A stretch of DNA of 64,000 nt from assembly GCF_013363995.1 (NCBI RefSeq), contig NZ_JABWGO010000006.1, forward strand, positions 446,462 through 510,461, written 5' to 3'. The position numbers and the translations under genes are program-made. Under the pieces are notes generated by a model. The model was not told where the DNA came from. It saw nothing but the letters and a program-made list of their open reading frames with translations, and did not search any database. Shown piece by piece: positions 36,862-45,290 of the stretch. Within the stretch, counting starts at the first letter, position 1; every line of letters starts with the position of its first letter. This DNA comes from Nonomuraea rhodomycinica. GTDB lineage: Bacteria > Actinomycetota > Actinomycetes > Streptosporangiales > Streptosporangiaceae.

Positions 36862-38388
36862 ATGGGGGCCAATATGGGCGATCTGTACGTCCCGCTGGAC
36901 CACGCGCGGGGCGGCGTGGCCGCGCAGGTGGCCTCCGGCCTGCGCGACGCGGTCTGCTCGGGTCGCCTGGCCCCCGGCGACCGCCTGCCGTCCAGCCGTG
37001 ACCTGGCGGCAGACCTGGGGGTGTCGCGCGGGGTGGTGGTCGAGGCGTACGAGCAGCTCGTCGCGGAGGGCTTCCTCGTCTCGCGGGTCGGCTCGGGCAC
37101 CCGCGTGGCCCCCGCCGCCACCCGTGGCCGCGCGGTCACGGCCGAGCTCCCGGAGTCGTACTGCGACTACCAGAGCCGGGCGACCTCGCCCGACCTCGGC
37201 CACTTCCCGCGCGAGCGCTGGCTGGCGGCGCTGCGCGACGCCCTGGCCATCATCCCCTCCGACGCCCTGGACTACGGCGACCCGGCCGGCATCCCGGAGC
37301 TGCGCGAGGAGCTGGCCGGCTACCTGCGGCGGGTGCGCGCCGCCGACGTGGACCCGGCGAACCTCGTCATCGTGGGCGGCGTCGCCCAGGGCCTCAGCCT
37401 GGTGCTGCACGTGCTGGCCGAACGCGACAGCCGGCTCAGGGCGGCCCGACGGGACGGTGGCCACGGGACAGCCCGGCGGGACGGCGATCCGGGGACGGCC
37501 CGACGGGAGAGTGGTCCGGGGGCGGCCGGACGGGACGGCCGGATCAGGCCGGGCGGGCGCGGTGGCCGGCTCGGGCTGGCCGTGGAGGATCCGACCAGCC
37601 AGCGGCAGGTGCCCCTGCTGCGCCGCGCCGGGGCCGACGTGCTGCCGGTGCCGGTGGACGGGCGGGGCCTCGACGTGGCGGCGCTGCGCGACCTCCCGGC
37701 CCGGGCCGTGCTGGTCACGCCCGCCCATCAGTACCCGACGGGCGTGGTGCTCTCGCCCGGCAGGCGGGCCGCGCTCGTGGAGTGGGCCCGCGAGGCCGAC
37801 GCGATCGTGCTGGAGGACGACTACGACGCCGAGTTCCGCTACGACCGCGACCCGGTGGGCTGCCTGCAGGGGCTCGCTCCCGACCGCGTGGTGCTGGTGG
37901 GCAGCGTGAGCAAGGCGCTGGCGCCGGGGCTGCGGCTCGGCTGGGTCGTGGCCCCGCCCGCGCTGGCCGGGGCGGTCCGGCTGGCGCGCGGCGAGTTCGA
38001 CCTCGGCTCGCCGGTGATCGAGCAGTACGCGCTGGCCTCCTTCCTGCGCACCGGCGGCTACGACCGGCACCTGCGCCGCATGCGCCGGGAGTACCGGGGG
38101 CGCCGCGACGCGCTGGTCAGGGCGCTGGCCGAGCACCTGCCCGAGGTCCGCGTCCGGGGCATCGAGGCGGGCCTGCACGCCTATCTCGACCTGCCGGCCG
38201 GCTGGGACGAGGAACGGGTGGTCGCGGTGGCGCGGGAGCTGGGCCTCGCGATGGAGGCCGTGGGCCCGATGCGCTTCGCGCCGGGCCGCCCGGCGGTGGC
38301 GGTGGGCTTCTCCCGGCTGCCGGTCCACCGGGCGGCGGAAGCCGTACGAGGGCTGAAGCTGCGCATGTCGGGAGGCGACGCGGGCTGA
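36862..38388 (+). CDS. MocR-family regulator (GntR HTH + aminotransferase-like domain)
   Basis: 508 residues. The winged helix is at about 15-80 (GLRDAVCSGRLAPGDRLPSS, SRGVVVEAYEQLVAEGF), then a fold-type I PLP domain with DDYDAEFRYDR and the PLP Lys in SVSKALAPGLRLGW. Unusually, residues about 190-236 are an Arg/Gly/Asp-rich insertion with imperfect repeats (ARRDG pattern) between the aminotransferase large-domain strands. ATG 36862 is used; ATG 36874 is also possible. It likely controls the divergent EamA transporter. Confidence 0.9.
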   Translation: MGANMGDLYVPLDHARGGVAAQVASGLRDAVCSGRLAPGDRLPSSRDLAADLGVSRGVVVEAYEQLVAEGFLVSRVGSGTRVAPAATRGRAVTAELPESYCDYQSRATSPDLGHFPRERWLAALRDALAIIPSDALDYGDPAGIPELREELAGYLRRVRAADVDPANLVIVGGVAQGLSLVLHVLAERDSRLRAARRDGGHGTARRDGDPGTARRESGPGAAGRDGRIRPGGRGGRLGLAVEDPTSQRQVPLLRRAGADVLPVPVDGRGLDVAALRDLPARAVLVTPAHQYPTGVVLSPGRRAALVEWAREADAIVLEDDYDAEFRYDRDPVGCLQGLAPDRVVLVGSVSKALAPGLRLGWVVAPPALAGAVRLARGEFDLGSPVIEQYALASFLRTGGYDRHLRRMRREYRGRRDALVRALAEHLPEVRVRGIEAGLHAYLDLPAGWDEERVVAVARELGLAMEAVGPMRFAPGRPAVAVGFSRLPVHRAAEAVRGLKLRMSGGDAG

Positions 38389-38414
38389 CCGCCTTGGCGG
38401 CGGGGGAGGAGCCG

Positions 38415-38466
38415 GGCCGCCGTCCTGACCGCGGGTGCGGCGTCAGGCCGCCGTCTTGACCGCGGG
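38415..38466. repeat. 21-bp direct repeat at a gene end
   Basis: Two copies, 20 of 21 identical, of a sequence starting GGCCGCCGTC (38415-38435 and 38446-38466). The second covers the last codons of the MFS gene ending at 38443; the first lies in the spacer. Confidence 0.75.
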
Positions 38467-39600
38467 CTCGAACCCCCTCGCCAGCACGATGATCACGCCG
38501 GCCAGCACGAGCGGCGCGGCGAACGCGATCCGCATGTCGAAGGAGTCGGCCAGCGCGCCCACCAGCGCGGCGCCGACGATGAAGCCCACGTAGTTGAACA
38601 GGTTGACCCGGGCGATGGCCACCCCCGTGCCCGCCGGGTCCAGCCGGCCCGCCGCCGAGAACGACTGCGGCGCCACCACCGACAGACCCACGCCGGTCAG
38701 CCCGAACGCCACGATGGCCAGCGGCTGGCTGGGCGCGGCCACGATGCCGACGAAGCCGAGCGTCGCGATGGCCCCGCCGATGCGCACGATGGCCGCCGAG
38801 CCGTACCGGCGCACCGCGAGGTCGCCGCCGAGCCGTACGGCCAGCGTCGTGGCCTGGTAGGCGGCGTAGGCCAGCGGGACCACGCCGGGCGAGGCGGACA
38901 GGACGTCCTTCATGAAGACCGTGCTGAAGTTGGAGACCGCGGCGTCGCCGACGTACAGGAAGCCCATCGCCAGGCAGAGCGGGATGATCGGCCGCCATGG
39001 GAACCGCGCGCCGGGCGCCGCCTCCGCGTGCTCGACCTTCTCCTCCTCGGCCGTGCACAGCCGCGGCCCGGCGTAGAGCGAGGCCGCCACGGCCAGCACC
39101 ATCGGCACGCTCATGACCACCCCGAGGTCGAGCCCCGACGCGGCCGACGCCCACAGCGCGCCGAACAGGCTGAACACGCTCCACACGCAGTGGAAGCCGT
39201 TGAGCACGGCGCGGCCGTACCGGCGCTCGACCGCCACGCCCTGCATGTTGATGCCCGCGTCGACCGCGCCGACCGCCAGCCCGAACACCAGCAGCGCGAC
39301 GAGCAGTACCGGTACGTTCGGGGCGAGCCCGGCGAGCACCACGCCCGCGGCCACGGTCGGCTGCGCGGCCCGCAGCAGCGGCTTGCTGCCCCGCCGCGCG
39401 GCGTAGGAGCCGGCGGCCACGCTGCCGACGCCCGCGAAGACCGGCACGACCAGCAGGATCAGGGTCAGCGTGCCCTCGTCGAGGCCGTGCCGGTTCTGCA
39501 GGTTGGCGACCTGGGTGAGCAGGGTCGCGAACGACAGTCCCTGCACGGCGTAGGCGACGTACGCGGCGATGCGGGCCTGGAAATCACGGGGGGTCGGCAC
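38443..39600 (-). CDS. MFS transporter
   Basis: 385 residues and about 12 helices. Conserved loops AAGSYAARRGSKPLLRA and VGAVDAGINMQGVAVERRYGR recall the YfmO/ProP-unlike fucose- or sugar-efflux MFS_1 subgroup with an internal NxQG motif. Cargo unknown. Its 3' end is duplicated in the spacer, and its 5' flank has a G-rich tandem repeat (39613-39668), where a ribosome-binding site would be expected; the best signal is GGAGG-like CCTCC at 39606-39610 (plus strand). Confidence 0.85.
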   Translation of the reverse strand: MPTPRDFQARIAAYVAYAVQGLSFATLLTQVANLQNRHGLDEGTLTLILLVVPVFAGVGSVAAGSYAARRGSKPLLRAAQPTVAAGVVLAGLAPNVPVLLVALLVFGLAVGAVDAGINMQGVAVERRYGRAVLNGFHCVWSVFSLFGALWASAASGLDLGVVMSVPMVLAVAASLYAGPRLCTAEEEKVEHAEAAPGARFPWRPIIPLCLAMGFLYVGDAAVSNFSTVFMKDVLSASPGVVPLAYAAYQATTLAVRLGGDLAVRRYGSAAIVRIGGAIATLGFVGIVAAPSQPLAIVAFGLTGVGLSVVAPQSFSAAGRLDPAGTGVAIARVNLFNYVGFIVGAALVGALADSFDMRIAFAAPLVLAGVIIVLARGFEPAVKTAA

Positions 39601-39612
39601 GGCGGCCTCCAG

Positions 39613-39668
39613 GTGGGGGGTTCAGCGTGGGGGGTTCAAGCGTGGGGGTTCAAGCGTGGGGGTTCAGC
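39613..39668. repeat. G-rich tandem repeat upstream of the MFS gene
   Basis: Four units of 13-15 bp of the form GTGGGGGTTCAAGC beginning at 39613, 39627, 39642 and 39656. Varying G-run lengths suggest slippage; the runs of 5-6 G could form a quadruplex. Confidence 0.8.
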
Positions 39669-39702
39669 GGGGGAGGTTCGGCAAACGTGAGGCGCGGTCA
39701 GG

Positions 39703-40335
39703 TTAGCGGTCGACCGGCCCTTTCGCCAGGGCGCACACACCCAGCGCCACCACGGCGGCCACCTCCGTGACCGCCAGACCGCGTTCCACCAGGCCGAGCG
39801 GCATGACCTGCCACCACGCCAGGCCGCTGCGCGCCCCCACCAGCACCACCGCGACGATCCCCGCGACCCACAGCACCGAGCCCAGGCCCAGGCCGAAGGC
39901 GGCCAGCGCCGGACCGCGCCGCCCGGCGTGCCGCCAGGGACGGGCGATGACCAGCGCCGCCACCGGCAGGCTGAGGAAGGCCACCAGGCTCCCCACCCGG
40001 TGGATGCTGCCGCTCAGGCTCGGGCCGACCGACCAGTCGTGCTTGGGGAACCAGGCCGTCACCAGCAGCCCCGCGCTCCACGCCATCAGCGCCAGCGTGC
40101 CGAACACCCCCGCGAGCCGCGTGCGGGCCAGCGCGACCCCGATCGCCGCCGAGCCCGCCGCGAGCAGCGCGACGCCGAGGCCGAAGACCCAGCCGTACGC
40201 GCCGAGGCCGTGCTCGCTGATGGTCCTGCGCAGCGGGTTGAGCTCGCCCGTCCCGGCGCCGGCCAGGTCCAGCCCGGCGACCACCGCCACGCCGGCGCCC
40301 ACCGCGCCGAGCCCCCACCGCGCCGCGTGCCGCAC
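39703..40335 (-). CDS. DUF998-family membrane protein
   Basis: 210 residues with six predicted helices. NPLRRTISEHGLGAYGWVFG after the first helix is the DUF998 signature; later WFPKHDWSVGPSLSGSIHRVGS has conserved His and Asp within the membrane region. Function unknown. It starts at GTG 40335 on the minus strand, 107 bp downstream of the G-rich repeat in map order, and is divergent from the DUF1707 gene. Confidence 0.8.
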   Translation of the reverse strand: MRHAARWGLGAVGAGVAVVAGLDLAGAGTGELNPLRRTISEHGLGAYGWVFGLGVALLAAGSAAIGVALARTRLAGVFGTLALMAWSAGLLVTAWFPKHDWSVGPSLSGSIHRVGSLVAFLSLPVAALVIARPWRHAGRRGPALAAFGLGLGSVLWVAGIVAVVLVGARSGLAWWQVMPLGLVERGLAVTEVAAVVALGVCALAKGPVDR

Positions 40336-40519
40336 CAGCCGCCTCCCTCCGGGCCGCCGCCGTACGGGCGGGCCCCGCTCCGGTCAACGGGCGGGCCCGG
40401 CGCCGGATTCCGCCCTTGGCACCCCATGACCGTACGAAACCAGGACTCGTACGGACTCGTCACCTTGGCCGGACCCGCGGAGGCGAGCACGCGGGCCGTG
40501 CGCCGGATATCGTCGAGAT

Positions 40520-41167
40520 GTGAACGAGCGCCCGGGAGCGTGGCTGCCCCGCCTGCAGGAGGTCGGCGAGCGACTGGCCGAGGAGTGGATCAGTGCCCGG
40601 CGCCCCGCCCGGCCCGACACCCCCCAGCCGCAGGAGCTGCGCGCCTCCGACGACGACCGCGAACGCGTCGCGCAGGTGCTCCAGGACGCCCACGCCGACG
40701 GCCGGATCACCCTGGAGGAGCTGGAGGAGCGGCTCGGGACCCTCTACTCCGCCCGCACCCTCGGCGACCTCGCGCACCTCACCGAGGACCTGCTCCCGGC
40801 CGACGAGCAGCCGCTGCGGCTCGACGGCCGGCCGGTGTCGGCGTTCTTCAAGCAGGAGCAGCGCGGCGGGCGCTGGGTGGTGCCGGCCGAGCTGGACGTG
40901 ACCGCCATGTTCGGCACGACCAAGCTCGACCTGCGCGACGCCATCCTCCAGAACCGGCGCATCGTGATCAACGCCACGCTCGTCTTCGGCGGGCTGGAGA
41001 TCCACGTGCCGGAGGACCTGGAGGTCATCCGGGTGACCAAGGACAAGACCGTGCGGCTGACCAAGCAGCCCACCGAGCCGGGCGCGCCCGTGGTCGAGGT
41101 GCGCACCACCAACTTCGCCGGCGACGTCAAGGTCAAGGAGCCACCCCGCCGCAAGCGCCGCCGCTGA
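40520..41167 (+). CDS. DUF1707 / LiaF-like C-terminal domain protein
   Basis: 215 residues, cytosolic. The DUF1707 domain (ELRASDDDRERVAQVLQDAH, GRITLEELEERLGTLYSART) is at about 38-85, followed by a beta-helical cell-wall-stress LiaF-type domain (AMFGTTKLDLRDA, IVINATLVFGGLEIHVPEDL). A basic tail ends PPRRKRRR. Probably a membrane-stress adaptor. GTG 40520 lies 6 nt after TATCGT (40508-40513), a likely leaderless -10. No ribosome-binding site is visible. Confidence 0.86.
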   Translation: MNERPGAWLPRLQEVGERLAEEWISARRPARPDTPQPQELRASDDDRERVAQVLQDAHADGRITLEELEERLGTLYSARTLGDLAHLTEDLLPADEQPLRLDGRPVSAFFKQEQRGGRWVVPAELDVTAMFGTTKLDLRDAILQNRRIVINATLVFGGLEIHVPEDLEVIRVTKDKTVRLTKQPTEPGAPVVEVRTTNFAGDVKVKEPPRRKRRR

Positions 41168-41195
41168 CGGGGCCGCCCGCCCCTGGTCCCCGGAC

Positions 41196-41283
41196 CCGCG
41201 GTGCCTGGACCGCGGTGCCTCAGCCCGTGGTGTCCCAGCCCGTGGTGTCCCAGCCCGCGGTGCCTCAGCCCGCGGTGTCGAAG
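41196..41283. repeat. 15-bp tandem repeat across the glpX stop
   Basis: Five to six units of CCGCGGTGCCTCAGC and variants (41196, 41210, 41225, 41240, 41255, 41270). The glpX stop (41265-41267) is inside the fifth unit. Confidence 0.85.
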
Positions 41284-42299
41284 TTGATCGCGCTGTAGGC
41301 CCGCAGCTTCCAGAGCTGGTGCTCGCTGTCGACCTTGCGAATCGTGCCCGAGCGCCCGCGCATGACCAGCGAGCTGGTCATCGCCACGCCCTTGCCGTAG
41401 CGCACGCCCTGCATCAGCTCACCCTGCGTGATGCCGGTCGCGGCGAAGAACACGTCGTCGGAGCGGACCAGGTCGTTGGTGGTGAGCACCTTGTCGAGGT
41501 CGTGCCCGGCGTCGACGGCCCGCCCGCGCTCGGCGTCGTCGCGCGGCCACAGCTTGCCCTGGATGACCCCGCCCAGGCACTTGAGCGCGCACGCCGCGAC
41601 GATGCCCTCGGGGGTGCCGCCGATGCCCATCATGAGGTCGATGCCCGTGCCGACGCGGCCGGCCATGATGGCCCCCGCCACGTCGCCGTCCACGATGAAC
41701 TTGATGCGCGCCCCGGTCTCCCTGATCTCCTTGACCAGCTGCTCGTGCCGGGGCCGGTCGAGCACCACGACGGTGACGTCGGAGGCCGAGCAGCCCTTGG
41801 CCCGGGCCACCGCCGCGATGTTGGCCGCGACCGGCGCCTCGATGTCCACCACGTCGGCCGCCTCCGGCCCGGTGACCAGCTTCTCCATGTAGAAGACGGC
41901 CGACGGGTCGTACATCGAGCCGCGCTCGCTCACCGCGATCACCGACACGGCGTCGGGCATGCCGAGCGCCGTCAGCCGGGTGCCGTCGATGGGGTCGACC
42001 GCCACGTCGCAGTCGGGCCCGCTGCCGTCGCCGACGTGCTCGCCGTTGAACAGCATGGGGGCGTCGTCCTTCTCGCCCTCGCCGATGACGACCACGCCGT
42101 TCATGGACACCGTGTTGATCAGCTGGCGCATCGCGTTGACCGCGGCGCCGTCCGCCCCGTTCTTGTCCCCCCGCCCGACCCAGCGGGCGGCGGCCATCGC
42201 GGCCGCCTCGGTGACGCGTACCAGCTCCAGGGCGAGGTTGCGGTCGGGGGCGTGCTCGCCCGTCGCCAGCGCTGGGGGTACGGACGTCTGATCGGACAT
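41265..42299 (-). CDS. glpX: Class II fructose-1,6-bisphosphatase
   Basis: Hydrolyses fructose 1,6-bisphosphate to fructose 6-phosphate in gluconeogenesis. The Li-sensitive phosphatase motif DVAVDPIDGTRL and the upstream metal ligand region IGEGEKDDAP are present, as is MGIGGTPEGIVAACAL. 344 residues; the actinobacterial GlpX is the main FBPase of the group. ATG 42299 follows GAGGAGGG by about 9 nt. It corresponds to Rv1099c. Its 3' end is embedded in a 15-bp tandem repeat. Confidence 0.96.
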   Translation of the reverse strand: MSDQTSVPPALATGEHAPDRNLALELVRVTEAAAMAAARWVGRGDKNGADGAAVNAMRQLINTVSMNGVVVIGEGEKDDAPMLFNGEHVGDGSGPDCDVAVDPIDGTRLTALGMPDAVSVIAVSERGSMYDPSAVFYMEKLVTGPEAADVVDIEAPVAANIAAVARAKGCSASDVTVVVLDRPRHEQLVKEIRETGARIKFIVDGDVAGAIMAGRVGTGIDLMMGIGGTPEGIVAACALKCLGGVIQGKLWPRDDAERGRAVDAGHDLDKVLTTNDLVRSDDVFFAATGITQGELMQGVRYGKGVAMTSSLVMRGRSGTIRKVDSEHQLWKLRAYSAINFDTAG

Positions 42300-42520
42300 G
42301 ATGGCGGGCCCTCCTCGTGGACAACTGACTCGATGGTAGTTGCGTACCCAAGGTCAACCGAGAAATGGGTGCGCGGCCGTTCTCGGGTGGGCCCGGCCCG
42401 TGTGCCCGGATCGCCCGCTGAACGATCACTGGTGACGGCGCCGAGCCGTCCCGGAAGCCACGTCCGTGTACCCCCGCCAGGTGGATGCCGGTTGCCCATG
42501 TATCCCCGGACAGCGGAGGA

Positions 42521-42526
42521 TAATGT
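42521..42526 (+). promoter_or_regulatory. Leaderless -10 of the TetR gene
   Basis: TAATGT, 7 nt before ATG 42534. No ribosome-binding site follows. Confidence 0.55.
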
Positions 42527-42533
42527 GCCTGCC

Positions 42534-43145
42534 ATGAGCAGCGATGTGGAACAGCCGGTCACAGCCCGCACCTCCGAGCGGGGCGCTGCCACGCGCACCG
42601 CGCTACTCAAGGCCGCCAAGGAGGTCTTCGTCTCCAAGGGCTTCGCCGAGGCCGGCGTCACCGACGTCGTGGGCCGGGCCGAGGCCAGCGTGGGCAGCCT
42701 CTACCATCACTTCTCCGGCAAGGCCGACCTCTATCTCACGCTGTTCGAGGAGTTCCAGGCCAAGCAGGCCCAGCGCACCAGCCAGGCCGCGCGCGAGGCG
42801 CGGGCCGAGGGTGAGAGCGACCCGATGAAGGTGTTCATCCGCGCGGCCCGGGCCTACCTCGACGGGTGCCTGGAGGAGCGGGAGGTGGCCGCGCTGTTCC
42901 TGCGCGGCGACGGGCCGCCCGGCTTCGAGGTGGTCATGCGCGACCGGCTGCGCAAGTGGGCCGAGCGCAACGCGGCCCTGTTCGACGACGACGAGGGCGC
43001 CCTGGTCGTGGTGATCACGGGCGCGCTCGCGGCGGCGGTGTCGGAGGTCGTGCGCACCGGCGACCGCGACCTGGCCGAGGACGTGCTCGCCATCATCGGC
43101 CAGATCCGACCGGCCGCTTCGGCGACCGGCGCGGCCAGCGGGTAA
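42534..43145 (+). CDS. TetR-family transcriptional regulator
   Basis: 203 residues. The N-terminal HTH is at about 18-65 (TRTALLKAAKEVFVSKGFAE, VTDVVGRAEASVGSLYHHFSGK), then an all-helical ligand domain with LEEREVAALFLRGDGPPGFE. It is divergent from glpX, with a 235-bp spacer, and its stop codon is part of the next gene's -10 element. Ligand unknown. Confidence 0.9.
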   Translation: MSSDVEQPVTARTSERGAATRTALLKAAKEVFVSKGFAEAGVTDVVGRAEASVGSLYHHFSGKADLYLTLFEEFQAKQAQRTSQAAREARAEGESDPMKVFIRAARAYLDGCLEEREVAALFLRGDGPPGFEVVMRDRLRKWAERNAALFDDDEGALVVVITGALAAAVSEVVRTGDRDLAEDVLAIIGQIRPAASATGAASG

Positions 43146-43156
43146 TCTCGCCAGGT

Positions 43157-43687
43157 GTGCGACGGTTCACTGAGGGGTTCTACGGCTACGCGGTAGCGCT
43201 GTTCGTCTGCCTGGGGGCGGCGGGCCTGTTCCTGCTGGTCGCACCGCAGGGCCGCCAGGAGCACATCCCCCGGCGCGACTACTCGATCACCGTCGCCAAC
43301 TTCGCCCGCACCGTGCCGTACCAGGTGTGGGCCCCCAAGCAGGACCCGGCCGGCTGGATCCCCAACAGCAACCGCATCGCCAAGGGCGAGAACGGCGCCC
43401 AGGTCCTGTCCATCGGCTACGCTACGGCCAAGCGTGAGCACGCCATGCTGGCGCAGAGCGACGAGAAGCCGGCGGCCGGGTTCGCCAGCCGCATGGCCAA
43501 CACCGACAAGGCGATCGGCGGCCAGCAGGTGGCCGGGCAGACGTGGGAGCGCCGCTTCCGCGAGGACAAGAAGCAGCGGTCGCTGGTGCGCGTCCTGCCG
43601 GACGTGACGCTGGTGGTCACGGGCACGGCCGACTGGCCCGAGCTCGGCGAGCTGGCGGCCACGCTCCAGCAGCGCCCCAAGAGCTGA
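43157..43687 (+). CDS. DUF4245 membrane-anchored protein
   Basis: 176 residues with one N-terminal helix (GYAVALFVCLGAAGLFLLVA) and an extracytoplasmic domain with TVPYQVWAPKQDPAGWIPNS and DVTLVVTGTADWPELGELAA, the DUF4245 layout. It corresponds to Rv1100 beside glpX. GTG 43157 is 8 nt after TAATCT (43143-43148), which overlaps the tetR stop, so it may be leaderless. Function unknown. Confidence 0.88.
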   Translation: MRRFTEGFYGYAVALFVCLGAAGLFLLVAPQGRQEHIPRRDYSITVANFARTVPYQVWAPKQDPAGWIPNSNRIAKGENGAQVLSIGYATAKREHAMLAQSDEKPAAGFASRMANTDKAIGGQQVAGQTWERRFREDKKQRSLVRVLPDVTLVVTGTADWPELGELAATLQQRPKS

Positions 43688-43722
43688 CCGCCGTCGTCCG
43701 GTCCGGGCCGGGCGGCGGGGCT

Positions 43723-43740
43723 GGGCGCGCCCGCGCGCCC
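43723..43740 (+). terminator. Short hairpin before xseB
   Basis: GGGCGCG/CGCGCCC with a 4-nt loop, between the DUF4245 gene and the xseB -10 element. Confidence 0.5.
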
Positions 43741-43759
43741 GTGACTCTAGGGTGGTGAC

Positions 43760-43996
43760 GTGGCAGACGACAAGACGCCCTCATACGAGCAGGCCCGCGA
43801 GGAGCTGACCGAGGTGGTGCGCCGCCTGGAGACCGGCGGGCTCACCCTGGAGCAGTCGATCGAGCTGTGGGAGCGGGGCGAGAAGCTGGCCGCGATCTGC
43901 GAGGAGTGGCTGCAGGGGGCCAGGGTCAAGCTCGCCGCCGCGATGGCCCGCCGCACCGAGGCGGGCGCCGCCCGCGACGACGACGCCCCGTTCTAG
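43760..43996 (+). CDS. xseB: Exodeoxyribonuclease VII small subunit
   Basis: 78 residues: SYEQAREELTEVVRRLETGG, LTLEQSIELWERGEKLAAIC and EEWLQGARVKL form the expected helical hairpin that wraps XseA. GTG 43760 lies 6 nt after TAGGGT (43748-43753), suggesting a leaderless mRNA. Its partner xseA is 2.6 kb away on the opposite strand, whereas the two are adjacent in most genomes. Confidence 0.94.
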   Translation: MADDKTPSYEQAREELTEVVRRLETGGLTLEQSIELWERGEKLAAICEEWLQGARVKLAAAMARRTEAGAARDDDAPF

Positions 43997-44020
43997 ACTC
44001 CCGCCCTCCCGGCGCCCTGT

Positions 44021-44131
44021 CCGTTGCGGGCGACGCACCGGTCGTCAGGCGGGCTGTCCGCTTCGGGTGGCGCACCGGTCGTCAGGCGGGCTGTCCGCTT
44101 CGGGCGATGCACCGGTCGTCAGGCGGGCTGC
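44021..44131. repeat. 37-bp tandem repeat, three copies
   Basis: Units at 44021, 44058 and 44095, each containing CACCGGTCGTCAGGCGGGCT. The third copy contains the stop (44119-44121) of the minus-strand reductase gene. There are no spacers, so it is not a CRISPR. Confidence 0.88.
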
Positions 44132-44532
44132 AGGTCCAGGGCGACGACGGGGATGCGGCGCTCGGTCTTGTTCTGGTACTCGGCGAAGCCCGGTGCCTGC
44201 TCCACCATCCGGGCGAAGAGCCGGTCGCGCTCCTCGCCCTCCACGACCTCCGCCCTGGCGCGGTACGTCTCGGTGCCGACCTCGGCCGTGACCTCGGGGT
44301 TGGCGACCAGGTTGTGGTACCAGGCGGGGTGATGGTCGGCGCCCGCGTAGGACGCGATCACGATCACCCGCTCGCCGTCCTTCAGGTACATCACCGGCGT
44401 GGTGACCTGCTTGCCGCTCTTCCTGCCCGTGGTGGTCAGCAGCACCAGGGGGGCGCCCTCGAACATCCCGCCGACCTTGCCGCCGTTGGCGCGGAACTCG
44501 TCGATCACCTGCTGGTTGAAATCGTTGGCCAT
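44119..44532 (-). CDS. F420-dependent nitroreductase/quinone-reductase-like protein (Ddn family)
   Basis: 137 residues of the deazaflavin-dependent DUF385 fold: EGAPLVLLTTTGRKSGKQVT, then MYLKDGERVIVIASYAGADH, PAWYHNLVANPEV and YRARAEVVEGEERD. Uses F420H2 to reduce quinones or nitro compounds. ATG 44532 follows AAGGAG. It is divergent from a TetR gene with two inverted-repeat operators between them, so it is probably induced by an electrophile or drug. Its stop lies in a 37-bp repeat. Confidence 0.9.
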   Translation of the reverse strand: MANDFNQQVIDEFRANGGKVGGMFEGAPLVLLTTTGRKSGKQVTTPVMYLKDGERVIVIASYAGADHHPAWYHNLVANPEVTAEVGTETYRARAEVVEGEERDRLFARMVEQAPGFAEYQNKTERRIPVVALDLQPA

Positions 44533-44558
44533 GACCACGCTCCTTGAACCGGAAACTT

Positions 44559-44603
44559 CTCCGCTTGAGTGGAGCACAGCCTAAGCGGAGAAAATTCCGC
44601 TTA
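44559..44603. promoter_or_regulatory. Two TetR-type operators
   Basis: TAAGCGGA-N6-TCCGCTTA (44582-44603) is a perfect 8-bp inverted repeat. CTCCGCTTGAGTGGAG (44559-44574) is a related palindrome with one mismatch. Both lie in the 99-bp divergent spacer. Confidence 0.68.
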
Positions 44604-44631
44604 CAAGCCGTTCCGCGGAGAAGGCGGAGGT

Positions 44632-45273
44632 ATGCTCTGCGACGTGTGCGGACGCGAGCCCCTGCCCGTCCTCGGGCAACCCCAGCCCGAACGCGCCGAC
44701 GCCGCCCGTAACCGCCGGCGCATCCTCGACGTCGCCTCCAGGCTCATCGCCGAGCGCGGCGCCCACCAGCTCTCCCTGGACGAGGTCGCCCGCGAGGCCG
44801 GCGTCGGCGTCGGCACGGTCTACCGCCGCTTCGGCCACCGGACCGGGCTGGTGTGGGCGCTCATCGACGAGCACGAGCGGCGCTTCCAGGCCGCGTTCAT
44901 GACCGGGCCGCCGCCGGTCGGCCCCGGCGCGCCCCCGGACGCGCGCCTGCGCGCCTTCCTGCGGGCACGGGTGGACCGGATGGTGGCACAGCAGGACATC
45001 TACCTGCAGCTCGAACTGGGGGCGTCCAAGGCGGGATACAGCGGGCCGTACTGGATCCACCACACGCACGTGGCGGCGCTGCTCGCCGAGGCGCGCCCCG
45101 ATCTCGACGCGGGCTTCTTCGCGAACGCCCTGCTCGCCCCCGTCAACGCCCGCCTGATCCACTCCCAGCTCGTCGAGCGCGGCAGGTCGCTCGACGAGTT
45201 CAAGGCCGGGCTCGACGCCCTGATCACGGCCGTCCTCCACGCCCCGCGGGGCGGGCGTCCCGGCGAGGCGTAG
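44632..45273 (+). CDS. TetR-family regulator with N-terminal CxxC
   Basis: 213 residues. The HTH is at about 28-75 (NRRRILDVASRLIAERGAHQ, EVAREAGVGVGTVYRRFGHR). The extreme N-terminus MLCDVCGRE has Cys3 and Cys6, a possible redox or metal switch. The ligand domain is in the remainder. ATG 44632 is only 1 nt from a GGAGG, so an AAGG further up or GTG 44644 (which would remove both Cys) must be considered. It should repress itself and the divergent F420-type reductase through the TAAGCGGA operators. Confidence 0.85.
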   Translation: MLCDVCGREPLPVLGQPQPERADAARNRRRILDVASRLIAERGAHQLSLDEVAREAGVGVGTVYRRFGHRTGLVWALIDEHERRFQAAFMTGPPPVGPGAPPDARLRAFLRARVDRMVAQQDIYLQLELGASKAGYSGPYWIHHTHVAALLAEARPDLDAGFFANALLAPVNARLIHSQLVERGRSLDEFKAGLDALITAVLHAPRGGRPGEA

Positions 45274-45290
45274 CGGAAGCCGCGGTCTGC

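Noticed and set aside
41928..43145. Very long plus-strand frame joining glpX antisense to the TetR gene
   Set aside because: Only the part from ATG 42534 has protein-family motifs and a promoter; the upstream portion is antisense to glpX.
44021..44131. 37-bp repeats as a possible CRISPR array
   Set aside because: Units are directly adjacent without unique spacers and no cas genes are present; it is a simple tandem repeat.
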